A stretch of DNA of 64,000 nucleotides, from positions 100,107,728 to 100,171,727 of the forward strand of contig CM035806.1 in NCBI GenBank assembly GCA_020466095.1, in the 5' to 3' direction. The translations under genes were made by a program, and so were the position numbers. How positions within the stretch are numbered: the first letter of the stretch is position 1; every line of letters starts with the position of its first letter. Below the pieces are notes generated by a model. It ran no database searches and was not told the DNA's origin. It saw only the letters and a list, made by a program, of their open reading frames with translations. Below, in pieces: positions 53,731 to 64,000 of the stretch. This DNA is from Chlorops oryzae. Lineage: Eukaryota > Arthropoda > Insecta > Diptera > Chloropidae.

Positions 53731-54153
53731 TTAGTTTATGATTGTAACTTCAGTAAAATGTTCCTGTGAAGAAAAATGCTTTGCCTTTGCTTTTCTTTGT
53801 GTGCTAGGTATGATGCAATGGTATGACAACGTTCCTTTCACTGTTACAGCTTTTTCAAATCTTGGTTGTAATATCTTCTCTTCTTCGTCATACTCTTTAC
53901 TGTCTACAAATTCTAATGAAATATTACGAAGAGCTCCAGTTGCCCACTGGAATAACTCTTTTGGAGTTTGAATTGGATTTCCTACTCTTTGGAGGCTTGT
54001 TCTGGCAGCTAACCTTTTCAATGTCCCTCCTAAGCCGTCGCACGCACATTTGCCATGCGACGTTGGAAAGAAGTGCCACTCTGCTGCTATACCAAAGTCT
54101 TCTTGATGATGGATAAGATTGGAAAAATTTTTTCTGTTCTTATATTGAGCACT
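53731..54153 (-). pseudogene. C-terminal fragment of an unrecognised repetitive protein, cut by an LTR
   Basis: The ATG-started ORF is 96 residues, but the same frame is open upstream to the LTR boundary at 54155, giving AEWHFFPTSHGKCACDGLGG before KRLAARTSLQR. The motif order (HF-TSHGK-CDG-GG-KR) resembles a family of uncharacterised, often multi-copy arthropod proteins that I cannot name with certainty. The C-terminal part contains TVKGTLSYHCIIPS. The rest of the gene is missing because the LTR element inserted there. It could be part of a transposase-like protein. Confidence 0.45.
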
Positions 54154-54154
54154 C

Positions 54155-54899
54155 TGTTGTGTCGTCTAGGGAGCGCGTCTAAGTAGCTTAACGCAAGGAA
54201 TTACTCGAGACCGTTTAATATTGAATATAGCATTTATTGATTTATTTCAAAACATAAACATTAAATCCTTAAGCTAACTAACTTTTATGAGCTATTCCAT
54301 AGCTAACACGGAGATCCACACTTCAACGTGTTGGCTCGTGAGTAGGTGCGTTAAAGTTGAGATCTACTGAATACTTCGGTTCACGGTTCTGATCGTAGTC
54401 CTCCTCCAGTGCACGAATCTGAGTTAAAATAAAGAGATATTGCTGTTCTAGCAATATCGGTTGTTGCGACACTCTTCTGGGTCATCTCGATTGTTGTTGT
54501 TGCGTGTTCCCAATATATCAGGCCGATCAGGTCAGCTTGCTCATTGGTGTTGCGTGCTGCTGTTGCTTAATACCTCTAGCGTCAGCTTTATTCCAGTCTT
54601 CGCCTGCTACGTGTTGTTGTTGTTATTATTATTGGATCAGGTCAGTATTTAAGACGATGGACTTCTTGTGTATAGCTTATGCGACATAATTGCTGACTAG
54701 CTGTTTCGGCCATTTCGTCTTGCCGCTCACTCGCCCGATCCAATCGTCTGATGTTCTTAGTATTTGCGATCATTGGCTTTGATTGTTTACGTCAGCGTTA
54801 ATGTTTTATTGATTCTGAACGCCGGTGTTTTCGTTGTTGTACTTTATCGCATATCGAAATAAGGTATAAGAACTGTTTGTGCGGTTGTGACACACAACA
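54155..54899 (-). repeat. 3' LTR of a second LTR-element family
   Basis: 745 bp with ends tgttgtgtcgtctaggg and gacacacaaca, almost the same as the solo LTR at 26994-27737. The adjoining purine tract on the minus strand (gaaggaggggaggaa, 54900-54914) marks this as the 3' LTR. Left of it, the broken protein frame at 53731 stops at the boundary. Confidence 0.85.
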
Positions 54900-54914
54900 T
54901 TCCTCCCCTCCTTC
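54900..54914 (-). promoter_or_regulatory. Polypurine tract of the LTR element
   Basis: On the minus strand the purine run gaaggaggggaggaa abuts the LTR. An open frame ends there (residues MKSHDARDFAEGGEE), a short coding tail before the LTR. Confidence 0.65.
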
Positions 54915-55708
54915 AGCAAAGTCACGAGCATCGTGACTTTTCATCAAGTCATATCTTGTTGTGACCTCCGTGTGGTGAAACGACTTTTCGAGTTAAGGTG
55001 CTTGCTGCATGGCTGCGTTGAAATTTAGTTAATTCCGCCGTTGTTTGTAGACCCAGCAATGTCATCGGTTATGCTATAGTAGCTGAAATTGGTGTGGTTG
55101 ATTATACCATAGTTGTTGTACTGCCTGGTGTTGTATTGCGAGTTTCATTGGTCTCTCGCGCTGTTGTTGTGCTGCCGTGTTGTTGTTTGGTGTGGGATAT
55201 GCCACTTTCTGGTCATCCACATCTTTTCGTTTCATGGTGTGTGATCTCCGCGTTGAATAAAAGCTTTAAACTGATATTTCTTAACTCTACTATTTAAAAA
55301 ATTACTATTACAATCAAAAAATTTACTTAATCTAAGTTTAAAAATTTCTTTTATATATTCATTTGTATTCTCTCTGTATTACATTTTAAACATATATTTC
55401 TGTCAGTTTTTAGGTTGAAGCAAAATTATATTTTCTAACGATTTTACTAACATATATACTGTAAAGCTTCTCGAAATTCTGCATATATTTTTATTTTATT
55501 ATTTTTTTTTTTTATATATTAGGGGGCAATTTATATATTTGTAAAATCTTATTCAAAACAATCGTAAGAATTTTTACGTCAAAATCGTTTTTTGAATCGA
55601 GATATTATTTTAAAATTTTCAGTCAATTTGATGTTAAACGTCAAAAGTGTAAATGAGCCCTTAGTTTTCATATTTAGGAGCCATGTGTGATTTTATGTTC
55701 TGAGTTTG
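54915..55708. other. Internal remnant of the LTR element, then AT-rich DNA
   Basis: 54915-55300 is probably internal sequence of the element whose 3' LTR is at 54155. It has no full ORF and no 5' LTR is found in the window, so the element is truncated. The rest is AT-rich without features. Confidence 0.4.
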
Positions 55709-55712
55709 AATG

Positions 55713-57900
55713 CACGGTGTGCTTGAAAAATTTTAAATGGAATTTCGGAAGACGTAAAAATTTTTTGATTCACACTAACGTTTTCTTTATTTTGATGAAT
55801 TCTGGTAAGTTTTAAAAAAATCTGTGGAGCCGTTTTTTTTTTTTTTTTGAGATTTTCAAAATTTTGTATGAAAAATTTTAAATTATGCCAGATTTCACCA
55901 TTAGATTTTCAAAATAATACCAATGAAAGATCATTTCTTTGAATAATAAAAAGCAAATGTATTAACGAAATTACAATAAGTATATAGCGCTCACCTCCCC
56001 TTGCATACCTCCCCCTCTTAGCAAGATATTGCTTCCAGCCCCTCACTGTGCATCATAACTGACTGCAATCATGCGTGAAATCTAAAATTTTTATATGTAT
56101 ATGGCAAAAAAGATCAAAAAGATCTGTTAATGATCGCGGTGTTAAATATATTTCATATTATTGAAAATTATTCGAGCTTAACCGCATTGCACCTCCCGCC
56201 TGTGGGCGGACATGGCCATGTTTCGTCACTTAGCCACTTGTGACTCATCAGCGCCTTTGGGGTGCTAAGGAGTTTCAAATTTCTTGCACCTTATAAGTGA
56301 AGAATTTCAAAAACCTCCTGAGAAATATACACACTAATTGTAAAAAATTAGTGGTATTGAGGAATTATTAACCTTCGGTTAACCAATCTTCCTCTAGTTT
56401 TGACTTTAGCAAAGATTTGCTTAAGTCTACTCCCGTGCTCAGGGTTTTTTTATTTTATATGTATATGGCAAAAAAGATCAAAAAGATCTGTTAATGATCG
56501 CGGTGTTAAATATATTTCATATTATTGAAAATTATTCGAGCTTAACCGCATTGCACCTCCCGCCTGTGAGCGGACATGGCCATGTTTCGTCACTTCGCCA
56601 CTTGTGACTCATCAGCGCCTTTGGGGTGCTAAGGAGTTTCAAATTTCTTGCACCTTATAAGTGAAGAATTTCAAAAACCTCCTGAGAAATATACACACTA
56701 ATTGTAAAAAATTAGTGGTATTGAGGAATTATTAACCTTCGGTTAACCAATCTTCCTCTAGTTTTGACTTTAGCAAAGATTTGCTTAAGTCTACTCCCGT
56801 GCTCAGGGTTTTTTTATTTTATATGTATATGGCAAAAAAGATCAAAAAGATCTGTTAATGATCGCGGTGTTAAATATATTTCATATTATTGAAAATTATT
56901 CGAGCTTAACCGCATTGCACCTCCCGCCTGTGGGCGGACATGGCCATGTTTCGTCACTTCGCCACTTGTGACTCATCAGCGCCTTTGGGGTGCTAAGGAG
57001 TTTCAAATTTCTTGCACCTTATAAGTGAAGAATTTCAAAAACCTCCTGAGAAATATACACACTGATTGTAAAAAATTAGTGGTATTGAGGAATTATTAAC
57101 CTTCGGTTAACCAATCTTCCTCTAGTTTTGACTTTAGCAAAGATTTGCTTAAGTCTACTCCCGTGCTCAGGGTTTTTTTATTTTATATGTATATGGCAAA
57201 AAAGATCAAAAAGATCTGTTAATGATCGCGGTGTTAAATATATTTCATATTATTGAAAATTATTCGAGCTTAACCGCATTGCACCTCCCGCCTGTGGGCG
57301 GGAAAAAGAGAGGATCTTCTGTTGGCTATGTCGGCAAAAGGTTGTGGTTTTTTTCTCGATATAACCAAAGAAGTGTTTAACGAAACAACAAAATATAACT
57401 TCAAATGTTCTCGAAACATTGCTTCCTACGTGTAAACGCGGACTTGCCATATAAATATATACTAACAATATAATATATATGTATATATACATATATGTTT
57501 AGGCATATATGAATATAAATTATATAAAAATTTTAGATTTCACGCATGATTGCAGTCAGTTATGATGCACAGTGTGGGGCTGGAAGCAATATCTTGCTAA
57601 GAGGGGGAGGTATGCAAGAGGAGGTGAGCGCTATATACTTATAGTAATTCCGTTAATACATTTGCTTTTTATTATTCAAAGAAATTATCTTTCATTGGTA
57701 TTATTTTGAATATCTAATGGTGAAATCTGGCATAATTTAAAATTTTTCATACAAAATTTTGAAAATCTCAAAAAAAAAAACGGCTCCACAGATTTTTTTA
57801 AAACTTACCAGAATTCATCAAAATAAAGAAAACTATAGTGTGCATCAAAAAATTTTTACGTCTTCCAAAATTCCATTTAAAATTTTTCAAGCACACCGTG
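55713..57900. mobile_element. Foldback-type DNA element with long TIRs and central tandem array
   Basis: The arms 55713-56098 and 57515-57900 are inverted copies of about 386 bp with a few percent mismatch, starting cacggtgtgcttgaaaaatt. The flanking 4-bp duplication is aatg (55709-55712 and 57901-57904). TIRs that begin CAC with a 4-bp duplication fit the Chapaev-type CMC group; that is an inference from the ends alone. There is no transposase. The interior is a 364-bp tandem repeat. Confidence 0.85.
56101..57302 (+). repeat. 364-bp tandem repeat, 3.3 copies
   Basis: Units start atggcaaaaaagatcaaaaa at 56101, 56465, 56829 and 57193, exactly 364 bp apart each time. The first three are almost identical (isolated substitutions such as cttagcc/cttcgcc near 56237); the fourth stops at about 57302. 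Each holds short internal palindromes, for example ttaaccttcggttaa and a region around cctgtgggcgg. Confidence 0.97.
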
Positions 57901-57904
57901 AATG

Positions 57905-58762
57905 AGTTTGGATGAAGCTTGCTATATGTACATATGTATGCATGATTGTATGAATGCGAATGAAGCTTGCTATATGCTTGCTTATGAACTTCACTTGATA
58001 ATTCGCCTTTGATCGTGCGACATAAGCTCTTAACATTTGATATACTTATGTCTTAAATTGTAAGCATGTGCATGCATGAACGACCATCCATGCAAACACT
58101 TTTCTCATTTTAAGTATAGACAATATGGAAATGCATTTTTTGTCTTTTTCTTCAATTTGTAATTATAATAGACCATAATAGACCATGCCCCCTCTTAAAA
58201 AAGTTTAAGATTTGAAAACTTAAAAAAAAAAGTATTATTTTGAATGCACAGTGCTTGCAAGATAGCTGAAATCTCACAAACGAAAAAACATATCTGTGTG
58301 CATTTCGTTTTGTTAAATTTTGATCGCGTAAAAAAAAACTTCAGATATATGTAGGTACTTATGTCGTCATCTCTGAAGTATGTGCATGTATATATTTGCC
58401 ATCCATGCAAATACTTTTGGATCTGTAAATATAAGTGTGCATATACTATTCGATTTACTTATTTTGTTATTTTGTTTTTGATCAAGAAGTATGTGTGTGC
58501 ACATTTGCTTTTATAAATATGTGGATGCGTGCATTTCGCATACATGCAAATATTTCTTGCAAAATTAATTGGTCGTTTATCGACTTTATTGGAATGCGTC
58601 AGTTGTGCATCCGAATGCTTCTACTGTATGTTTGAGATACTTCGATGATTGATAGTTAAAATATAATATGTGCATGTACATTACATTCATGCAAATACTT
58701 TTATATCGGCAAAAAAAAAAGGTTTTTAGTTCTCTCTTTTTTTTTTTTTTTTTTTTAATATA
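57905..58762. other. No gene seen
   Basis: AT-rich sequence with repeated atgaagcttgctatatg and catgcaaatactttt words at irregular spacing. ORFs are short and unsupported. Confidence 0.35.
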
Positions 58763-58764
58763 TA

Positions 58765-59264
58765 CAGTAGAATCTCGCAAAAGTTAATCGATTTGTCCCA
58801 GGGGTAATCAACTTTTCCGAATTATTAACTTTTCTAAATGTCTTTCAAAACCGAAAAAAATTAAAGAAATAGAGACTACATGCATAAAAAAATATTTTTG
58901 CAAACATAACATGCTTATTTTATTTAAAGGTTTTATTTTAAATCAGTTTTACACAGATATACTTTAACTCAATTTTTTTTCAACAACTACTATTTCACAA
59001 TAAGGCTGCACGCTTCGATCGAATTTGTCACTTTAAACTGTTACCGTTATGATTTGCGTTGTTTTCTTTTATTTTTCTTCGCTATTCCACGTAATACACA
59101 CGAAATAGAGGTGATTTAATAAAAAAAAAGGAAAATAAAAAAATTACGCTCAGAAAAGTTAACGCCAAAATTAACATTTTAGAACGCTACGTGGGCGCTG
59201 AAATTCGGTTAACTTAACCAAGCGTTTAACTCATTCGAGCGGTAACTTTTGCGAGATTCTACTG
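58765..59264. mobile_element. 500-bp pogo/Tigger-like MITE
   Basis: 22-bp perfect TIRs begin cagtagaatctcgcaaaag at both ends, flanked by TA (58763-58764 and 59265-59266). The CAGT(A/G)GAA start and TA target fit the pogo branch of Tc1/mariner. It has further gttaa-rich subterminal repeats and no coding capacity. Confidence 0.85.
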
Positions 59265-60297
59265 TATTAACGAATTTTAATTTTTTTTTTTTTTTATGTT
59301 TAATATATAAAATGTTTGCATATGAATCGCAATTCGTCCCACTGTGCTTGCCTTTCTATCGCCAGAAGAGAAGACAAAATACCAAAATGTGTTACTTGCG
59401 GCTGTTGATTTCTCGCGTTAATTTTTGATGACGGTGCATCAAGTTATTACCGAAATGGGCTTTGGGAATTTTTGATTTCAGTTATTACTGTGCTGCATGG
59501 CAGATTTGTTCGTGTACCCTCATCCTCTGAGTTTTCTCGTTTGATATCTTTTGATGTGAGCAAAAAAGTTCTGGTTGATGGTGTAGTGTATTTGTAGTGA
59601 TTTGTTTAGTTAGTACAAAAGTTTTTGTTAGTATAAAGTACTTATCTTTCATGCAGTTGATGATTTTCACCCAAACGGAGATAGTGTTACGCAGTTTGTT
59701 TGTGTTTGGTATGATTTTTCCAGACAATTGTGTGATCGATTTACCTTTGGGCTGTACAACATGTAGTGTGAAAGTTAATGTGTGGTTGTAAATACGTTTT
59801 CCACCCAATCGGAGTTCACGTCCACGGGTTCTGTCTGGAATTAGTAACGCTTTCCAGACGATCACGTGGGTGAGTTCCCAGCGGGGTTTTCATCTTTTTT
59901 GGTTGCCGGCGTTCTTTCTGGTGAGTGTGACCATGAAGTAGTTGTTTTTTATTTTGAAAATTTTTTGTTTGTTTTTTGTTTTTTTTCTTGTTTTACATAA
60001 ATAGAGTGTCTGAGTCACCTCTCTCGAAGAGAACGCGACAGTGTCGTTGTAAAGGGGCATCTGTCCCCTTCGGGTGAGTTGTTCCAATACCCCTTTTTCT
60101 TATACAAAAATTTCATTTAAATGTTTTCTTAGGCGTTTTCGATAATAATACGGATTATGTTATCTTATACGGAGCGATCCATGGTGGTACTTGAGTTGAT
60201 GTAAAAGGTATAAATGTCTTAATATTTAGGCTTAAGCTCTTACTAACTCTCGGCGCATGAGCGTCTGTGTTCATTTTTTTTTTTTTTTCAATGCTAT
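59265..60297. other. Presumed 3' UTR/LTR of the Ulp1-bearing element, unresolved
   Basis: This is downstream of env on the minus strand and should include the 3' LTR. A purine-rich run followed by ggtattggaacaactcaccc (minus strand, about 60070-60110) is a possible LTR start, but with no second copy in the window it is not testable here. One 126-codon minus ORF (59485-59865) has no recognised domain. Confidence 0.35.
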
Positions 60298-61923
60298 TCA
60301 GACTTTCGAGGAACTCTCTTCTTGTTCTTGGAATCGTCTGACTAGTGTTCGGATACTCTCCCTTCTTTTTGGAGGTTTTGTCTGGGGAGGTGGCGGTGGT
60401 GGTGGTATTTGGCTTGGTCTACCGCCTCCCTGACCTTCTGTCTCTGTTGTGAATGAAGGTTTTGTTGGCATCGATTCGTGGATTTTTATTTTGTTCTCCA
60501 CCTTTAATTTTCTTTTCCGTAAGCAACCGTACGTCAGGCACACCCCAGCTAAGGCTAAAAGTAGCACTGTGCTGCTTATTCCGAATGAGATGTTTCTGTG
60601 CATGGTTAATTCCTCGATTAATTTTCTGTTTCTAAAACTTTTTGTGTGAATGTCGTCAAGAGTTAGGATTTCGTCGAATCGTGTTGTCAAGTTTTGTGTT
60701 TCAGGGTAAAAGTATTTATCTTCCATTATCGTTCGTTCATTGGTGAAATTTTGATTATCAATCTGCACTATGCAGTTTGAAAATGACAATAATGCATTCT
60801 TATCAACAATCAGTGTCCTTTTGTCGCAGTTCTGCATTATTTCTTCTTGCATCACATTTTTTATTATGAGCGTTCCATCATCTATATTATGAACTGAAGT
60901 TTCATTGTTGAATTCCATTTTGCATTTGTTGTGGAAGACGCAATGGTTGCTTTGTTCCAATTCATTTAAAATTGCATTTTCTCTGAAAGTGTAAGTTATA
61001 CCATCGATTGTGGTTACCCACTCATTTTTTTCGATTACCTGTAAGTGCTGTTTGTTTGGCATTGGCATTATTAATTTCACCTCGACTTTCATGAAAGTTT
61101 TTGGAATTTTGATAGCTATAATTATTGCGTTGTTTGCATATGATAGCACACCCACTCTAATTAACTTTGTTTTATAGAAGTCCACTTTAAAATTTTCCAC
61201 CTCTTCTGTTGCCAGAATGTTTGGGTGTACGATCCCATTTTTTGCCGATGAAATGCTGTCCTGTATAATGTTTACTTTTTCTTCTATGCTTTTTAATTTC
61301 AACATTTGGTCATGGTATCGCAAGCTTTTCAATACTTCTTTATTTCCCAATGTCATGCTTGCGAAAAGTGTGTTCATGGATGCTCTATCCTTTTCCACGG
61401 CATCCTTTATTATTGAGATCGTTTCGTTGAAATAGTCATTTATAGATATTGGCTCATTTAGCCCCTTAATAGCGTTGTGGCTATTCATCTCTGCCACTTG
61501 TAGATGCTCTAAAATTTCCTTCCTGTCGCTGTCATCCATTACTCCAAACAACCAATTGGAGGCTCTCCCTACCGCATTAATTAAGCCGCGACGATTTCGT
61601 TCGTGTGATATTGGAGTTATCGATCTAAGTTTAGATCGAATTGTTTTAATTTATGTTGCTAGGATGCCATTATTGGCGATCTCCATGGAATTTATATTAT
61701 CTTCTATGGAGTCTATTAGCTTCGTTATCTCATGGGGATGGATAATATGTAGTACCGTGTGCACATCCTGAATTATATCGGTGTCACGCATGTGGATTTG
61801 CACATATCCCATTTGTTCGCTAATGGGTATTAATTGTAGGTACCCCTCCACTGCTGTCCACATCAGAAATATACAAATAATTTTCTCCTGAAAAGTTTGA
61901 TTTATTAAATGTTCAAGTTGCAA
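60298..61923 (-). pseudogene. Envelope (baculovirus-F-like) gene with one in-frame stop
   Basis: A 542-codon frame opens at ATG 61923 with a hydrophobic signal-peptide-like stretch (IICIFLMWTAVEGYL, about residues 16-30). A furin-like site NRRG near codon 113 is followed by a fusion-peptide-like segment and LFGVMDDSDRKEI, the same pattern as the env at 39882-41333. A helical ectodomain, a transmembrane segment near 61550-61650 in protein order (SSTVLLLALAGVCLTYGCL) and a Pro-rich cytoplasmic tail come after. A TAA at about 61648-61650 interrupts the frame upstream of the furin-like site; the rest is open. The role in the family is fusion glycoprotein. Confidence 0.85.
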
Positions 61924-62029
61924 AAAAAAAAATTATGTTTCTTACAAAATTTTCTTTATTTACTCGTATACTTGACAAAATTGAACTATTAATAATTTTT
62001 TTTATTTTTTAATGTTTCTTTTTTAAATT

Positions 62030-62852
62030 CTAATGCATTGTTCCTTTCCACAGTTTATTGCAGGTTTTGCCGGTCGTACTAATCGAAACTATGTATATTC
62101 TACTATTAATTTTTATTTTAAATTTTCTAGATTTTCCTGGTTCGTATTTTCGCCTAAGTTCGTTCATTTTCTGTTGCAGTTGCTCCCTGTCGGCCTCTGT
62201 TTCTTTCTGCAGCTTTGACAGTTTTTTGGCATCTCCTGCTCCGCCAGTTATAGCTAACCTCTGCTGGTCTATTGATTTGCTTAAAAAATCTCTTGTCAGC
62301 ATACTTTCTGCCACAAACGCGTCCCGAGGTAAAAAAGGCTTGTTGAAGTCCATAAGTTCTCTATACTTTTCCGCGAAACGAAGAACGTATATCCCGCAGT
62401 CGTTCAAATCAGTTTGTTGGCTGCAATCCGGGTATATCAGTGGCATTGTATCTTCCTTATATATTACTTTATCCTCCGGAAATCTGCGTCTGGCTTCCCA
62501 TTGCACTGGTGGCATCGTGGGGACGTAGTGAATCGAAAATGTAAATTGTTGGCCAAGTGATCACTGCCAGCATCCAATGATTATGAGCGTGGATAGGGAT
62601 CATTACCGATTTGTAGTCAAAAATGCTAGTCCTCTTCAAAAAACTGCTCAATCGTGTGGCCATTTGGTCTGGGTACTGTTTCATCTTCTCCGTGCATGTA
62701 TAGAAATGGGTGTCTAGCACATGGATTTCTTTCTTGACGCTCTTATTGATCAGCCATGACAGGAGTGCGTTTATATGGTCGTCATTTAACCAATTTGTTG
62801 CAGTAATGTCCGTTAGCGCCGTCCAATCTATTTTCTTATTTTTGGCTGCCAT
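62030..62852 (-). pseudogene. Ulp1/SENP-like (C48) cysteine protease, frameshifted
   Basis: Two overlapping ORFs in different frames together cover a Ulp1 catalytic domain. The first (62469-62852, from ATG 62852) has the N-terminal signature WLNDDHINALLSWL, then HVLDTHFYT, the catalytic His in HNHWMLAVI and the catalytic Asp in IYIFDSL. The second (62030-62515) has QQTDLNDCGIYVLRF, with the oxyanion Gln and catalytic Cys six residues apart. A coiled, charged tail follows (KLQKETEADREQLQQK). In the family these enzymes remove or process SUMO-like modifiers. It lies on the same strand between integrase (ends 63014) and env (starts 61923), 161 bp and 106 bp away. The frame break at about 62515-62535 may be a mutation or an indel. 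It is either a captured accessory gene or a nested insertion. Confidence 0.8.
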
Positions 62853-63013
62853 TGAATATTTGCGTTGCTCGTTTGTTGACGCGTCTTTAACTTATGGCAA
62901 TTGTCTTTTATCGAAAAGACCTTTACTTTCATTTTTGGATGATCACTATAATAATAATTTGCTTTCATTCTTTCTTTTGTTTTTTTTTTGTTGTTGTTGC
63001 AATACGTTGTAAG

Positions 63014-64000
63014 TTATTGCATCGTTTTGCTGACTTTTGTGAACTGTGGTTTAATTAGGTTGGTGTGAAATGTTTTTTCTTTTCCTTTAATTGACAATTT
63101 CACATTAACTGGAGTTGGTAGTGCCGTTATTTTGTATGGCCCCTCCCAGATGGGTGACAATTTGTTTTTTCTCGTTTGATTTTTCAGCCAGACCTGGTCT
63201 CCTATTTTGAATTTGCGTTCTTTAGATTTCTTATCATAATATTTTTTGGACTTTTCTTTTGCCGTTTGCTGATTTTTTCGGGCTAACTCATGTGTCCGCT
63301 GAATTTGAAATTTTAGTATCTTTGCATAGTTGTCCATATTGTATATAGGCTCTGGTTTCGTTTTCAAATTTACTGGCAAATCTGATTCGAAACCAAAAAG
63401 AGTTTTGCAAGGCGTCTGCTTTGTAGCGGCATGTACACTATTGTTGTGAACGTGCATGGCGTTGTTTAGCCATTGATCCCAATTACTTCCATCTTCTTTC
63501 GCAAAATTTCTTAGGAACTACGCTAGAGGGCGGTGGCTCCTTTCGAGTGATCCGTTTGCTTGAGGGTGATATGGGGTTGTTTCCATCTTTTTAATTCCCA
63601 ATAATTTGCATACCTCTTTAAATAATTTTGAAGTGAAATTTGTGCCATTGTCCGACACTAATACTCTGGGAATTCGGAATTTGGTTATGACTTCATTAAA
63701 GAATGCTTTAGCTGCTGTTTTAGCCTCCGCATCAGGTAAAGCAGTACAAATAAAAAATTTTGAAAAAACGTCGATGAAGGTTAGAATGTATTTGTTTCCG
63801 CTAGTTGTTTCCGGCAAGGGACCTACCATGTCCATAAATACTTTGTCGAAGGGTGCATGTGCTATGTTGGTTATTACCATAGGCATTTTATCTATTCGGG
63901 AGCATTTATTTTTTTGCCATAACTGACAGTTTTTAACGTAGTCTCTTATCTCTTTATGCATCCCATTCCATTTGTACTGTCGACGAATGCGGAAATACGT
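63014..64000 (-). pseudogene. Gypsy integrase of the Ulp1-bearing element, partial
   Basis: The frame runs from the window edge with one in-frame TAG at 63518-63520. The core shows FMDMVGPL with the first Asp, VSDNGTNF with the second and NGSLERSHRPLA with the Glu. The C-terminal part (63014-63457) has VWLKNQTRKNKLSPIWEGPY and ends FTKVSKTMQ. The zinc region reads CQLWQKNKC where the second Cys of a CxxC is Trp. It is about 70% like the integrase at 45712-46698 by eye. RT and the rest of pol continue outside the window. Confidence 0.85.

Noticed and set aside
55094..55297. 67-codon plus-strand ORF
   Set aside because: Low-complexity Val/Leu-rich frame from gttgttgt repeats in the remnant of an LTR element that runs on the other strand.
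59485..59865. 126-codon minus-strand ORF as a host or accessory gene
   Set aside because: No domain, and its place downstream of env suggests UTR or LTR sequence.
62030..62852. Reading the protease as a Polinton/adenovirus-type (C5) enzyme
   Set aside because: The N-terminal WLNDDHIN and HVLDTHFYT signatures are those of Ulp1/SENP, and no other Polinton gene (ATPase, polymerase B, capsid) is nearby.

Overview
This window is almost entirely transposable-element DNA from an insect, most likely a cyclorrhaphan fly (Drosophila-like or a relative). I base this on Jockey-clade LINEs, Bel-Pao and Ty3/gypsy elements with baculovirus-F-like env genes, a mellifera-type mariner, and DINE-1/HINE-like Helentron derivatives carrying a (GTCY)n microsatellite and central tandem repeats. 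I see no ordinary host gene, tRNA or rRNA. The dense nesting suggests pericentromeric or other heterochromatic sequence. Nearly all element genes lie on the minus strand.

Layout: 1-1196 Bel-Pao protease and gag remnant A. 1380-6036 Jockey LINE copy 1. 6537-7140 a MITE with long TIRs and a 4-bp TSD. 7141-15849 a second, broken Bel-Pao element B (integrase 7608-8666, protease/RT 13030-14464, gag 14470-15849), split by two inverted HINE copies (9861-11080 and 11482-12690) and a roughly 175-bp satellite. 16490-18590 T-rich and other tandem repeats. 19309-29051 a complete Ty3/gypsy element with two LTRs, PBS, PPT and a 4-bp TSD; it carries a HINE (20517-21689) and a solo LTR of another family (26994-27737). 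29482-30769 an intact mariner. 32590-37450 an apparently coding-competent Jockey LINE copy 2, flanked by 101-bp inverted repeats. 38729-39659 a fourth HINE.

39882-45266 is a decayed env-bearing gypsy element. 45712-51450 is a second gypsy element, mildly broken. 52735-53590 is a CT-rich array. 53731-54153 is a fragment of an unrecognised protein, cut by an LTR element (LTR 54155-54899). 55713-57900 is a foldback element with 386-bp TIRs and a 364-bp tandem array. 58765-59264 is a pogo-like MITE. 60298-64000 is the 3' half of a gypsy-type endogenous retrovirus-like element.

The most unusual item is at 62030-62852. Between the integrase and the env of the last element, on the same strand, sits an ORF pair encoding a Ulp1/SENP-like (C48) cysteine protease with recognisable His, Asp, Gln and Cys active-site motifs. 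An integrase - Ulp1 - env order is not a standard gypsy/errantivirus gene set. It could be a captured accessory gene or a nested insertion.
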